Below, in pieces: positions 9,301-16,284 of a DNA stretch of 64,000 nucleotides; position 1 is the stretch's first letter, and the number at the start of each line of letters is the position of its first letter. The position numbers and the translations under genes are program-made. This stretch comes from Magnetococcus marinus MC-1 (GTDB lineage Bacteria > Pseudomonadota > Magnetococcia > Magnetococcales > Magnetococcaceae). Where the stretch lies: the NCBI RefSeq assembly GCF_000014865.1, contig NC_008576.1:3191501-3255500 (forward strand). The letters are read 5' to 3'. A model generated the notes under the pieces. The model saw nothing but the letters and a program-made list of their open reading frames with translations, was not told the DNA's origin and made no database searches.

Positions 9301-9406
9301 CTTTGGGAATGGTCACATAGGAACTGGCACCGGCGATCAGCACAAACAAAAACACCAGCAGCGTGGTGCGGGCGTGGGTAAAGGCTGCGGTAATCATGGC
9401 ATTCAT
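6305..9406 (-). CDS. RND-family efflux pump permease (AcrB/MexB-like)
   Basis: A 1,033-aa inner-membrane proton-driven exporter of the AcrB/HAE superfamily. It shows the classic duplicated plan: an N-terminal helix (residues 10-30), a large periplasmic loop, a helix bundle with VVGMLVDGAIVVVE (about residues 400-415), a second helix and loop, and a second bundle with GGIVVNNNIVLIDCYNGLR. It follows the membrane-fusion protein gene by 24 nt and its end overlaps alkC, so the order tetR, MFP, RND, alkC looks like a single direction of transcription. No outer-membrane channel gene is nearby. Substrate cannot be told from sequence; a co-transcribed alkylation-repair gene and a TetR regulator suggest a toxic-compound response. 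Confidence 0.93.
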   Translation of the reverse strand: MNAMITAAFTHARTTLLVFLFVLIAGASSYVTIPKESDPDVKIPIIIVSVGYEGISPEDGERLLIKPLEKALRGLDGLKEMDAVAAVGTVSVTLTFEAGFDADNALRKVRQKVDDARPEMPSESDEPVVQEINVALFPVITVALSGQVDPLALRKMARDLKDRIEAVSGVLEVDIGGDREEMVEILVDPVLLETLNISFAEVVQLVTRNNRLVPAGVIDTGLGRMSIKAPGLVEGVADLLAMPVKVSGDTVVTFDQVATVRRTLKDPEGFARMDGNPTLTLEVKKRLGANILDMVAEVKQVVKQTQQGWTLPVTVGFSNDQSTRIQDMLGDLENNVLAAIVLVMIVVVGALGGRAAVLVGLAIPGAFLAAILALDLLGVTINIVVLFSLILVVGMLVDGAIVVVEQAQQRRGWGEPGLLAFQNAAKRMAWPVISSTVTTLAVFMPLMFWPGVIGQFMKYLPMTVLLALSASLAMALIFMPVLGGLVSHRAPSPDNQGGWGGRLYGRLLATLLPHPGKVLLVALLFMVGAFVLYGQVGKGVEFFPDVEPDFAQIIIHGRGDLSIHEKDEVVQQVENQLLGYGELKVVYGRSFAHGGGAGRAEDTIGVIQLEFVDWDQRRPANRILDEIRQRLQGVAGVEIEVRKQEDGPGGGKPVQLKVVANEGAAPEAAVEQIRQAMTGMGGFVDMEDDRAPPGVEWRVLVNRAEAARFGADVATVGSAVQLVTSGVLMGNYRPSDADDEVDIRLRFPESFRHLDLLNSLRTPTQRGSVPLSNFVQVVAAPKVESIKRSGGSRVVTISADVAEGLLVDTQVTQLKKRLASMELGKGIDVTFKGEDEDQQETMAFLSKAFVVAIFLMFLVLVTQFNSLFQAVLVLSAIIFSTAGVLLGLLVSGEPFGIVMGGIGIIALGGIVVNNNIVLIDCYNGLRAEGHNALEAAKMAGEQRLRPVLLTAGTTILGLMPMALGVNLDLMGREILIGSPSTQWWIQLSTTIAGGLTFATPLTLLLTPCLLVGWVALAARIHRVWGGKRGHGAV

Positions 9407-9430
9407 GGTTTGGGCAGGTCCTTTTATCCC

Positions 9431-10495
9431 TTAAGAGCTTTGACGGGGGGTTACCTGCTGGCCCACCTTCACAAAACCACCCCCCAGGGTGATAATGGAG
9501 ACACCTTCGGGCAGACCCGTCACCCAAATACCATCCAACCCAGCCTGCACCACCTGAACCCCATACCACACCACCTGTTGCTGGGCATCCACCGCTTTGA
9601 CCCCCAAATTACCATGGGCATCCAGATTAAGCAGCGCGGGGGAAAGATGGTGCGCCTGCACCGCGCCCAAACTCAATACAATCTCCACGCTGGCTCCTAA
9701 GGGTAGCGTGCCATCGGGGTTGTCCACGCGTAACTCCACCCTATAGGTACGGGTTTGCGCATCGGCCAGAGGGCTGATGTACCCTACCGCCCCCGAGCGA
9801 CGACGGCCATCCAGCCAGTTTGCTTGCCCAACCATACCCACATGGATGCTGCTCAACTTTTGCTGGGGTAGATCGGCCACCACTTTGACGCTGCTATCAT
9901 CCAACAACTCCACCACCGCATCCCCAGGCGCGACATATTCACCCAGCTCCACAAACCGCTCTCGCACCACCCCCGCAAAGGGAGCCTGCAAGATTGTGTG
10001 CTGAATATCTAACTCAATCGCCGCCAATTCTGCCAGCGCGCCTTGTTGTTGGGCATTGGCCTCTTTAACCTGCAAATCGGCCTGATACCCCTTTTTGTTC
10101 AATGCTTTTGCCGCAAACAAAGCCGCTTCCGCTTGGGCCACACCCGCTTGGGCCAAACGACGGCGTGCGCCACGATCCTCTGGGCTTAAATGGACCAATG
10201 CCGCCCCCAGCTCAACGCGCTGACCACGCTCGGCGGGCAGCGCCACCACCCTGCCGGTGGTCTCGCTTTTTAAGGTTGCCACCCGCAGGGGCTGAGTCTG
10301 CCCCTGCAATACAATCTCACGCTGGATGCTCTGCAAGGCAAACTGTTTCACTTGAACACGGGGCAACGTCAGCGCGGGCTCCCCCCCTTTAACCCCCGAG
10401 GGGGCGGCCTGCTTGGCCCGCACCTGTTGGCCACCCGCTAACCAAACCGCCATTGCCATGGCCAACACCACCGCCACGATTAAAGAACGTTGCAT
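9431..10495 (-). CDS. HlyD-type periplasmic membrane-fusion protein of the RND pump
   Basis: A 354-aa adaptor linking the RND permease to an outer-membrane channel. The N-terminal hydrophobic segment (about residues 5-20) is a signal/anchor. The lipoyl half-motifs GQTQPLRVATLKSETTGRV and APFAGVVRERFVELGEYV flank an alpha-helical hairpin rich in Ala/Gln, followed by a beta-barrel region. ATG start, 24 nt upstream of the pump gene. The 214-nt gap to tetR holds only a short GC-rich inverted repeat (10690-10708), so this gene may be read from the tetR promoter or from its own. Confidence 0.9.
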   Translation of the reverse strand: MQRSLIVAVVLAMAMAVWLAGGQQVRAKQAAPSGVKGGEPALTLPRVQVKQFALQSIQREIVLQGQTQPLRVATLKSETTGRVVALPAERGQRVELGAALVHLSPEDRGARRRLAQAGVAQAEAALFAAKALNKKGYQADLQVKEANAQQQGALAELAAIELDIQHTILQAPFAGVVRERFVELGEYVAPGDAVVELLDDSSVKVVADLPQQKLSSIHVGMVGQANWLDGRRRSGAVGYISPLADAQTRTYRVELRVDNPDGTLPLGASVEIVLSLGAVQAHHLSPALLNLDAHGNLGVKAVDAQQQVVWYGVQVVQAGLDGIWVTGLPEGVSIITLGGGFVKVGQQVTPRQSS

Positions 10496-10709
10496 GGTTG
10501 TACTCCCACCTTTACCGTATGCTGCTGTCCATAGCCTTCATTCAAACAGGTTCCCACCGGGTCATGGAACCACAACACCGCTGTACCGTGAATCCCCACA
10601 ATAGCATGCTGCCGCCATGATCGACCTTTGTTCAAAGGGTGACCAATCGTCACATATTCAGCCGAAACCTATCCCAATTCACCCATATCGGCGGCGGTTA
10701 AGGCCGCCA

Positions 10710-11348
10710 CTAACCCCTCTCTCGATCCATATAACAGAGACCGCTCAATACAAACTGGGTCATACGCTGGGTAAATTGAACCTTATCCACCCCATCATCC
10801 AGCCGGTTCCAAAGCATGGCGATCCCCCCTTCAAAGGCAGCCCGCGCGGTGCGTAACATCTCTTCCAACGGAATACCTCGGGGGAACACCCCCTCTTCCA
10901 CGCCACGGGCGAGTATGCCCGCAAACAGCCGCTCAAAGGCTTCATCCTTATGCTGCAACAGTGAGCGGTAACTCTCTGGCAAGCGCTCCCGAAAATCCTT
11001 GGCACTGCAATAGAGTAGTAGCCGATGATACTTTTGCCCCGATAGATGCAGATTCCACAACCGTTCCAGCAGCGCCCTTAGCAGCGGAATGACCGGCTGC
11101 TGCATGTCCAAATGGTCGGTTAAGGTGTGGTAAAAATCCTTACCAAACTCAATAGAGAGCTGGGCATACAACGTATCTTTGCTGGGAAAATGTTTATAGA
11201 TGGTGCCCTTACCAATCTCCGCAGCACGGGCAATATCCGCCACCGTCACCGTTTGCCACTCCGGCTGATCCATCAGTTCTAAGGCCGCATCCAAAATTTC
11301 CCGCTCGCGCCTGGCAAACTCCCGTGCTTTTCGATCCTGAACTGCCAT
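10710..11348 (-). CDS. TetR-family transcriptional regulator
   Basis: A 212-aa repressor with an N-terminal TetR helix-turn-helix (VTVADIARAAEIGKGTIYKHFPSKDTLYAQL, about residues 35-65) and a divergent helical ligand-binding C-terminal domain. The ATG at 11348 is preferred to the longer frame because GGAGGTG sits 3 nt upstream of it. It is the first gene of the minus-strand set tetR, MFP, RND, alkC, and a symmetrical TGACC/GGTCA site directly upstream suggests autoregulation and control of the pump. The ligand is unknown. Confidence 0.9.
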   Translation of the reverse strand: MAVQDRKAREFARREREILDAALELMDQPEWQTVTVADIARAAEIGKGTIYKHFPSKDTLYAQLSIEFGKDFYHTLTDHLDMQQPVIPLLRALLERLWNLHLSGQKYHRLLLYCSAKDFRERLPESYRSLLQHKDEAFERLFAGILARGVEEGVFPRGIPLEEMLRTARAAFEGGIAMLWNRLDDGVDKVQFTQRMTQFVLSGLCYMDRERG

Positions 11349-11362
11349 GTCACCTCCAAAGT

Positions 11363-11399
11363 ATCTGACCATAGGGCATTTTATGACCGCTGGTCAGAT
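11363..11399. promoter_or_regulatory. Probable TetR operator
   Basis: ATCTGACCA (11363-11371) and TGGTCAGAT (11391-11399) form a perfect 9-bp inverted repeat across 19 nt. The right half also contains a compact palindrome TGACC-GCT-GGTCA (11384-11396). TGACC/GGTCA half-sites are typical of TetR-family operators. The site lies 15 nt upstream of the tetR start. Confidence 0.65.
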
Positions 11400-11564
11400 T
11401 CTTCAAAAAAACATTTCCTACCAATCCCTACAACGCCTTACGGTGGAGGCTGCAATGGGGTGTCAATATTGCCCATGGAGATGCAAAAAGGGTTTAATCT
11501 TAGCAGGTTTCGGGCTATGGTGTCTGCCCCAGCCCCACAGAATTTAACCCGAGGTAAACGACAC

Positions 11565-12140
11565 ATGGCGTTTGAGAGTATACCCACACCCATTGTCAGT
11601 ACCGCGCTGCTCATCGGTTTAGCGGAGATGGGCGATAAGAGCCAGTTGGTCTGCATGGTGCTGGCCGCGCGGCACCGCCCCATGCCGGTGGTGGCGGGGG
11701 CCGCCCTGGCCTTTATGGTGTTAAATGGGGTGGCTGTCACCCTAGGAGGGGTCTTGGCGCAGCTGCTCCCCCACACACTGATTGCACTGCTGGCGGCGGG
11801 GCTGTTTGCCCTGTTTGGCGTGCAGATGCTGCGCACACCCGCTGACGACGAAGAGGAGCCCCTTCCACCCTCGAATCGAAGCCTGTTTTTCACCGCTCTG
11901 AGCATGATCTTGATGGCAGAGATGGGGGATAAAACCCAAATTGCGGTGGCGGGGCTCTCCACCACCCTAAACCCGGTTGATGTCTGGCTGGGGGCCACCT
12001 TGGCCTTAATCGCCACCTCGGCCATGGGTGCGCTGCTGGGGCATAAAGTGCTAACCCGCATGCCGATGCAGCGTTTGCATCAGGCGGGCGGACTCCTTTT
12101 CCTACTTATGGCGCTCATGGCGTTGTCGCGGCTGTGGTAG
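11565..12140 (+). CDS. UPF0016/Gdt1-family cation exporter
   Basis: A 191-aa membrane protein of the Gdt1/TMEM165 family (MneA/MntX in bacteria), which exports Mn2+ or Ca2+. The family signature E-x-G-D-K-[ST] appears twice, as AEMGDKSQL near residue 18 and AEMGDKTQI near residue 115, inside two homologous sets of three helices separated by an acidic linker (DDEEEP). The start at 11565 (MAFESIPTP) is chosen over a frame beginning at 11460 because GAGGTAA precedes it by 8 nt and the upstream residues are not protein-like. Single gene, divergent from tetR. Confidence 0.85.
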   Translation: MAFESIPTPIVSTALLIGLAEMGDKSQLVCMVLAARHRPMPVVAGAALAFMVLNGVAVTLGGVLAQLLPHTLIALLAAGLFALFGVQMLRTPADDEEEPLPPSNRSLFFTALSMILMAEMGDKTQIAVAGLSTTLNPVDVWLGATLALIATSAMGALLGHKVLTRMPMQRLHQAGGLLFLLMALMALSRLW

Positions 12141-12167
12141 AGGGCGGCTTCCGTTTATGACACGGCC

Positions 12168-12794
12168 TTAACCCCTTTTTCGACTGACCACCGCCAACCA
12201 GTTTTGCTCGGCCCGGGGTTTGTCTGGCGGTCGATAATAATGGGAAATGGGCTCAAAACCCGCCTGCACCAACAGCGGTTGGTAGACCTCCCACTCCATA
12301 TAGTGGCCATAACGCTCCCCTTGCCACCCCTCGCTGCTGCCTCGGGGGTTCGAGGTAAATAGAACCCCCTGGGGTTTAAGGGCGGTGTGCAGTTCGGTAA
12401 GCACCTTGAGCAGGTGGGTGCTGGGCACATGGAACAGCGAGGCATTGGCAAAAATGCCATCAAAGCTACTGGGGGGAAGCGCCAACTCTAAAAAATCCTG
12501 CCGCCACACGGGGCATTGGGCATAGGCTCGGGCCATTTGGCAAAAGCCCGCACAGCCGTCCAAGCCGGTGGGTTGATGGCCAAGCTCTTTAAAGGTGCGC
12601 AGATCCCGCCCTGGACCACAGCCAAAATCGAGAATGGACAAAGAACGCCCCTGGGGCAGTGCCGACAGCAGCGCATGAATATTTTGTGCCACATCATGGT
12701 CGCGGGTGGCCTGCCAAAAGCTTTCCAGCCGTTCCGCATAGTGGGCAATGGTGCGTGCGCTAATCTGCTGATGCGTGGTGGAGAGATGCTGCAT
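12168..12794 (-). CDS. Class I SAM-dependent methyltransferase
   Basis: A 208-aa soluble enzyme. Motif I, ILDFGCGPGRDL (about residues 53-64), is the S-adenosylmethionine-binding loop; the following LDGCAGFC and FDGIFANASLFHV segments fit motifs II and IV. Substrate cannot be inferred. ATG at 12794 was taken; a TTG 12 nt upstream is possible. It is convergent with the Gdt1-family gene, with 27 nt between the stops. Confidence 0.82.
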   Translation of the reverse strand: MQHLSTTHQQISARTIAHYAERLESFWQATRDHDVAQNIHALLSALPQGRSLSILDFGCGPGRDLRTFKELGHQPTGLDGCAGFCQMARAYAQCPVWRQDFLELALPPSSFDGIFANASLFHVPSTHLLKVLTELHTALKPQGVLFTSNPRGSSEGWQGERYGHYMEWEVYQPLLVQAGFEPISHYYRPPDKPRAEQNWLAVVSRKRG

Positions 12795-12978
12795 AAAAAC
12801 CCCCAATACCTTTATGTCCCCGTCACGGTATCCTTAAAATGCTCCCTGCCACAGCGCCGTAACCAGCCGCGCAGATCTGGCCCCCAGCATGACATAAAAG
12901 GGCAATAAACATTGATTTTTCGTTAACCACACGCCAGGATCAGAGCCTATTTATGATCTCTTAGCCTAGGATGACACC

Positions 12979-13398
12979 ATGCTCAAGCGCCATTTTTTTC
13001 TGCCTGCTCTTGTGGTTAGCCTGCTGCTTTTGCTGACAGGCTGCACCCAGCCACCCTATACCAATGTGGATAACCGCCAGTTACAGCAACTGCTGCAAGA
13101 TGGCGTGCCCCTGTATGACATCCGCCGCCCCGACGAGTGGCGTCAAACCGGTGTGATCGAAGGCAGCCATAAGCTTAGCTTTGTGAGCCAAAATGGGCAG
13201 GTCTACCCCGATTTTTTCCCCACCTTCCAGCAGCAAGTCAAACCCGATCAAGCGGTGATTATCTTTTGCCGCACCGGCAACCGCAGCGCCTATCTTGCCC
13301 AGCATTTAATGGAAAAAATGGGCTATACCAAGGTCTATAATGCGAAACAGGGCATGGTTCAATGGCGTCAAGAGGGCTTGCCGGTGGTGGCGCCCTAA
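12979..13398 (+). CDS. Rhodanese-domain lipoprotein
   Basis: A 139-aa single-domain sulfurtransferase-like protein. A signal peptide ends in the lipobox LLTGC (Cys22), so it should be lipid-anchored in the periplasm. The rhodanese fold runs from about residue 33: LYDIRRPDEW, then the active-site loop CRTGNRSA with the catalytic cysteine near residue 96, then GYTKVYNAKQGMVQW. The six-residue active loop is the sulfurtransferase form. Followed after 42 nt by the DUF1653 gene. A second exported rhodanese is encoded about 500 bp further on, on the other strand; both could handle sulfane sulfur in the envelope (inference). Confidence 0.88.
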   Translation: MLKRHFFLPALVVSLLLLLTGCTQPPYTNVDNRQLQQLLQDGVPLYDIRRPDEWRQTGVIEGSHKLSFVSQNGQVYPDFFPTFQQQVKPDQAVIIFCRTGNRSAYLAQHLMEKMGYTKVYNAKQGMVQWRQEGLPVVAP

Positions 13399-13440
13399 CA
13401 AAACATTCCGCTCAGTTGAACGATCACCAAGGAGACAACC

Positions 13441-13665
13441 ATGCCCCCCACAACCGTTAAAACGGGACGCTATCGCCACTACAAAGGGGGCACCTACCGG
13501 GTGCTGGGCATGGTGCGTCACTCGGAAGATGAGCGTTGGATGGTGCACTATCTGTGTGAGTATGACAACAACAGCGCTTGGGTGCGTCCTCTGCACAACT
13601 GGCTGTCCGAACCTGCCCCTGGCATCCTGCGTTTTGCCCCGCTCGATGAGACCATGGAAAATTAG
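13441..13665 (+). CDS. DUF1653-family small protein
   Basis: A 74-aa protein consisting of one DUF1653 domain: GRYRHYKGGTYRVLGMVRHS, then a conserved VHYLCEY...WVRPLHNWL core and FAPL near the end. The family is widespread and its biochemical role is not established. It has a good ribosome-binding site (AAGGAG, 8 nt before ATG) and probably shares a transcript with the preceding rhodanese. Confidence 0.85.
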   Translation: MPPTTVKTGRYRHYKGGTYRVLGMVRHSEDERWMVHYLCEYDNNSAWVRPLHNWLSEPAPGILRFAPLDETMEN

Positions 13666-13673
13666 GGAACCCG

Positions 13674-13716
13674 TGCAAACAGGCTATGTCTAAGGGCGAT
13701 TCAACCCCTGTTTGCA
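13674..13716 (+). promoter_or_regulatory. Long-loop hairpin just before the ArfA-like ORF
   Basis: TGCAAACAGG (13674-13683) pairs perfectly with CCTGTTTGCA (13707-13716), loop 23 nt. Its 3' arm abuts the ribosome-binding site AAGGAG at 13717 of the next ORF. It could be a leader structure or a weak terminator of the DUF1653 gene; no U-tract follows. Confidence 0.45.
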
Positions 13717-13729
13717 AAGGAGCCGCACC

Positions 13730-13897
13730 ATGTCTAAACGCCCCAAACCGGCCAGCCTGCCCAAGCGCCGCGACCCCATCGCCCGCATGGTAACCAAGAT
13801 TCCCCAGCAGGTGATCCCCAACAAGAAGAAAAATGTCACCCCTAAACACAAGCCCAATCCCGCCCAGGATTGGGCTTCTGCTTTATGGGCGGCTTAG
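13730..13897 (+). CDS. Small basic protein, candidate ArfA-type ribosome-rescue factor
   Basis: A 55-aa ORF with a strong ribosome-binding site (AAAGGAG, 7 nt before ATG). Residues 1-41 are very basic and carry RRDPIARMV followed by QQVIPNKKK and PKHKPN. This layout resembles ArfA, where a DP-x-x-R-Q-R-V segment precedes a basic NKKGKGSY tail. The last 15 residues (from NPAQDW) are not basic and are encoded within and after a 10-bp hairpin. In known proteobacterial arfA genes a hairpin inside the ORF makes a non-stop mRNA, and the truncated protein is the active form that recruits RF2 to stalled ribosomes. The structural parallel is seen in the sequence; the assignment is inference, and similarity to ArfA is short. 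It could instead be an unrelated basic peptide whose 3' end overlaps a terminator. Confidence 0.5.
   Translation: MSKRPKPASLPKRRDPIARMVTKIPQQVIPNKKKNVTPKHKPNPAQDWASALWAA
13851..13876. terminator. Hairpin inside the 3' end of the ArfA-like ORF
   Basis: AGCCCAATCC, a 6-nt loop, then GGATTGGGCT: a perfect 10-bp stem followed by TCTGCTTTAT on the plus strand. The U-tract is weak in both directions. It falls in codons 41-49 of the small basic ORF and also lies 26 nt past the stop of the convergent rhodanese gene, so it may terminate both transcripts. Confidence 0.65.
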
Positions 13898-13901
13898 CCC
13901 C

Positions 13902-14333
13902 TTACTGACCAGCCATCAGCTTTTGCCAATCATGATAACCACCGCGCATAATCACCACATTGCTGTAGCCCAACGCCCGCAAGGCAAAACCCGCTTGGGC
14001 AGAGAGCGCCCCCGTGCCACAATAGAGTAGCACGGGCTTATCGGTGGCGATCTCCTGCCGACGCTCCAGCACCTGCCGCCACTCCATGGGTACCGCACCG
14101 GGCAGATGGCCCTCTTCATACTGGGCCTCTTCACGGGTATCCAGAATCTGCGCCACCCCCAAATAACTGGCCTGCACCTGCTGAGGAGTGACCATACCCT
14201 GGGTATGGGTGGACTCATCCATATAACTGCTCATCACCTGCAAGGCGGCCATCTGCTCTGAATCCAGTTCCTGGGCCTGTAGTGAACCCGCCCATGCCAT
14301 AACCCCTACCATCATCAAAAAAATCGTTTTCAA
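13902..14333 (-). CDS. Periplasmic rhodanese-domain protein
   Basis: A 143-aa exported sulfurtransferase-like protein. The TTG start at 14333 is preferred: GGTGGAG lies 6 nt upstream and the frame then opens directly into a signal peptide (KTIFLMMVGVMAWAGSLQAQ). The rhodanese domain occupies the C-terminal two-thirds: ILDTREEAQYEEGHLPGAV, the active-site loop CGTGALSA with the catalytic cysteine near residue 107, and GYSNVVIMRGGYHDWQ. A longer frame upstream lacks a ribosome-binding site and signal character. It is convergent with the small ArfA-like ORF. Confidence 0.85.
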   Translation of the reverse strand: MKTIFLMMVGVMAWAGSLQAQELDSEQMAALQVMSSYMDESTHTQGMVTPQQVQASYLGVAQILDTREEAQYEEGHLPGAVPMEWRQVLERRQEIATDKPVLLYCGTGALSAQAGFALRALGYSNVVIMRGGYHDWQKLMAGQ

Positions 14334-14481
14334 AGTATCTCCACCTGTTTCTGGTTGCCGGTTAGAGCCATCTAAGGGCACAAATCGTACACCCTTTCGT
14401 GCATTTGTTACCCAAGTGCCACCACAATAGCCTATACTTCCGGCAAAATAAAAAAAAATTAACCCCCATTCTGAGAACCTT

Positions 14482-15435
14482 ATGATCCCAAACAGCTTAC
14501 CCTTTGATGCCAGCCATGGCTACGATCAAGCCTGCTTGCTCTGCGTTGGCTCGCCCCCCCCGCCCGATGATTTTGCAGCCTTCTGGCAAGCCCGTTATGC
14601 CCGCGCCCTACAGGTCGACCCCCGCCCCATGCTCAAGGGGAGCAATATTCACCACGAGGGGTACCATATCTATGATTGCGGCTACACCTCCACCGATCAT
14701 TTTGGCATTGGTGGCTGGTTGTTAATCCCTAAAGACAAGCCGGTCAAACGCGGCTTTATTATCAGCCATGGCTACAGCGGTCGTGAAGGCCCCGACCTGG
14801 ATCTGCCGGTGCCCGCTGGCAGTGCCCTGCTGTTTCCCTGCTGCCGGGGCATTAGCCGCAGCGCCCACCCCCCAATCTCTACCGATCCCTACTGGCATGT
14901 GCTGCACGACATCCACCGGGTCGATCGCTATATCTTGGGCGGCTGTGTGGAGGATATATGGTTGGGTGTCTCGACCCTGCTGACCCTCTACCCCTGGATC
15001 GCGGGGCATATTGGATATATGGGGATCAGTTTTGGCGGCGGCATCGGTGCTATGGCGATCCCTTGGGACCACCGCATTACCCGTGGTCACTTAAATATTC
15101 CCAGTTTTGGTAACCACCCTTTACGGGTGACGCTACCCAGCCATGGCAGCAGCGCCAGCGTGGCGCGTTTTCAAGCGGAACACGGCACCGCCTTGCAAAC
15201 CTTGCGTTACTACGACGCTGCCACCGCCGCCCGTTTTATCACCATCCCCATGCACTTGGCAGTGGCCGCCTTCGACCCGGTGGTTCCCCCTCCGGGTCAA
15301 TATGCTATTTTGAATGCGATACCCAGTGAAAAACACTATTTTGCTCTAACGGCTGGACACCACCCCTATCCCAAAGAGGCCGCTGAACGACGCAGCATGC
15401 GCAGTGGTCTAAAACAATTTTTTGCCACTCTATAG
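14482..15435 (+). CDS. Acetyl-xylan-esterase-like alpha/beta hydrolase
   Basis: A 317-aa serine hydrolase resembling the AXE1/cephalosporin-C deacetylase family. Residues 90-105 give GFIISHGYSGREGP (oxyanion region), the nucleophile elbow is GISFGGG near residue 180, an aspartate follows in AVAAFDPVVPP, and the histidine is in GHHPYP near the end. Cofactor-free ester hydrolysis is expected; the natural substrate is unknown. No signal peptide, so probably cytoplasmic. It is followed after 23 nt by a second hydrolase gene, so the two are likely co-transcribed. Confidence 0.8.
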   Translation: MIPNSLPFDASHGYDQACLLCVGSPPPPDDFAAFWQARYARALQVDPRPMLKGSNIHHEGYHIYDCGYTSTDHFGIGGWLLIPKDKPVKRGFIISHGYSGREGPDLDLPVPAGSALLFPCCRGISRSAHPPISTDPYWHVLHDIHRVDRYILGGCVEDIWLGVSTLLTLYPWIAGHIGYMGISFGGGIGAMAIPWDHRITRGHLNIPSFGNHPLRVTLPSHGSSASVARFQAEHGTALQTLRYYDAATAARFITIPMHLAVAAFDPVVPPPGQYAILNAIPSEKHYFALTAGHHPYPKEAAERRSMRSGLKQFFATL

Positions 15436-15458
15436 CGATTAAGAGAGGAGGAATTAAG

Positions 15459-16187
15459 ATGAATCGTGAATACCACCGCTGGTACAGCCATCGTCTAAAT
15501 AGGGATATGGAGCTGCTTATTTTTGGTCATGCGGGGGCCAAGGTATTGATCTTTCCCACCCGTGATGGTCGCTTTTATGAGTATGAAAACCTAGGACTAG
15601 TCGAGAGTTTGGCCCCAAAAATCAATGCGGGGCAGTTGCAACTTTACTGTGTGGATAGCCTGGACCATGAGAGCTTTTACTGCTTTTGGTGCCAACCCAG
15701 CGACCGGGTACACCGGCATATGCAGTTTGAAGAGTATCTGCTCAACGAAGTCTTGCCGTTAATGGCGAAGAAAAACAACCACCCCTGCACCATCTCCCAC
15801 GGTTGCAGCCTGGGGGCGTTCCACGCGGTGAACTTTGCCTTTCGTTATCCCCATCTCTTTCAAAAGGTGGTGGCCTTCTCTGGGCGCTATGACCTGACCA
15901 TGGGGGTGGAGAGCTTTCAGGATCTTTTTAATGGTCATTATGATGGTTACATCTACCACCATACCCCGGTTCACTATCTGCCCCGGCTCTCTTGCGAGTG
16001 GCGCCTTGAGCAACTGCGTAAAATGGATATTGTACTCACCATTGGTAAAGAGGATCCCTTTTTGGGCAACAACCGCCACCTAAGCCGCCTGCTCTGGGAA
16101 AAAGGGGTGTGGCACGCGCTGCACGAGTGGGAGGGCCGCGCCCACCGGGGGCGCTACTGGCGTCAAATGGCCCCAATCTATGTTTAA
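15459..16187 (+). CDS. Putative esterase, alpha/beta hydrolase
   Basis: A 242-aa serine-esterase-like protein. The nucleophile elbow GCSLGAF is near residue 112; IGKEDPFL near 192 can give the acid, and HEWEGRAHRGRYW near 225 contains the histidine. The region around LIFPTRDGRFYEYE resembles compact esterases grouped near the esterase D superfamily. The start has an excellent site, GAGAGGAGG, 11 nt before ATG. It is the second gene of a two-gene hydrolase operon. Substrate unknown. Confidence 0.78.
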   Translation: MNREYHRWYSHRLNRDMELLIFGHAGAKVLIFPTRDGRFYEYENLGLVESLAPKINAGQLQLYCVDSLDHESFYCFWCQPSDRVHRHMQFEEYLLNEVLPLMAKKNNHPCTISHGCSLGAFHAVNFAFRYPHLFQKVVAFSGRYDLTMGVESFQDLFNGHYDGYIYHHTPVHYLPRLSCEWRLEQLRKMDIVLTIGKEDPFLGNNRHLSRLLWEKGVWHALHEWEGRAHRGRYWRQMAPIYV

Positions 16188-16284
16188 CCGCTGCCCCTGT
16201 CATACGATCGCTGCGACCGCGACAGGTTGAGCGGGAGAGTAAACCCTATTTAGCCCTTGTCTCCCCCGCAGCTCAGCAACGGCC

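Noticed and set aside
10690-10708. GGCGGC/GCCGCC inverted repeat after tetR as a terminator
   Set aside because: Six base pairs only, no U-tract, and pump genes may be read through from tetR.
11400-11564. Possible yybP-ykoY manganese riboswitch before the Gdt1-family gene
   Set aside because: Mn riboswitches precede some genes of this family, but the characteristic conserved purine-rich and loop motifs are not found in this leader.
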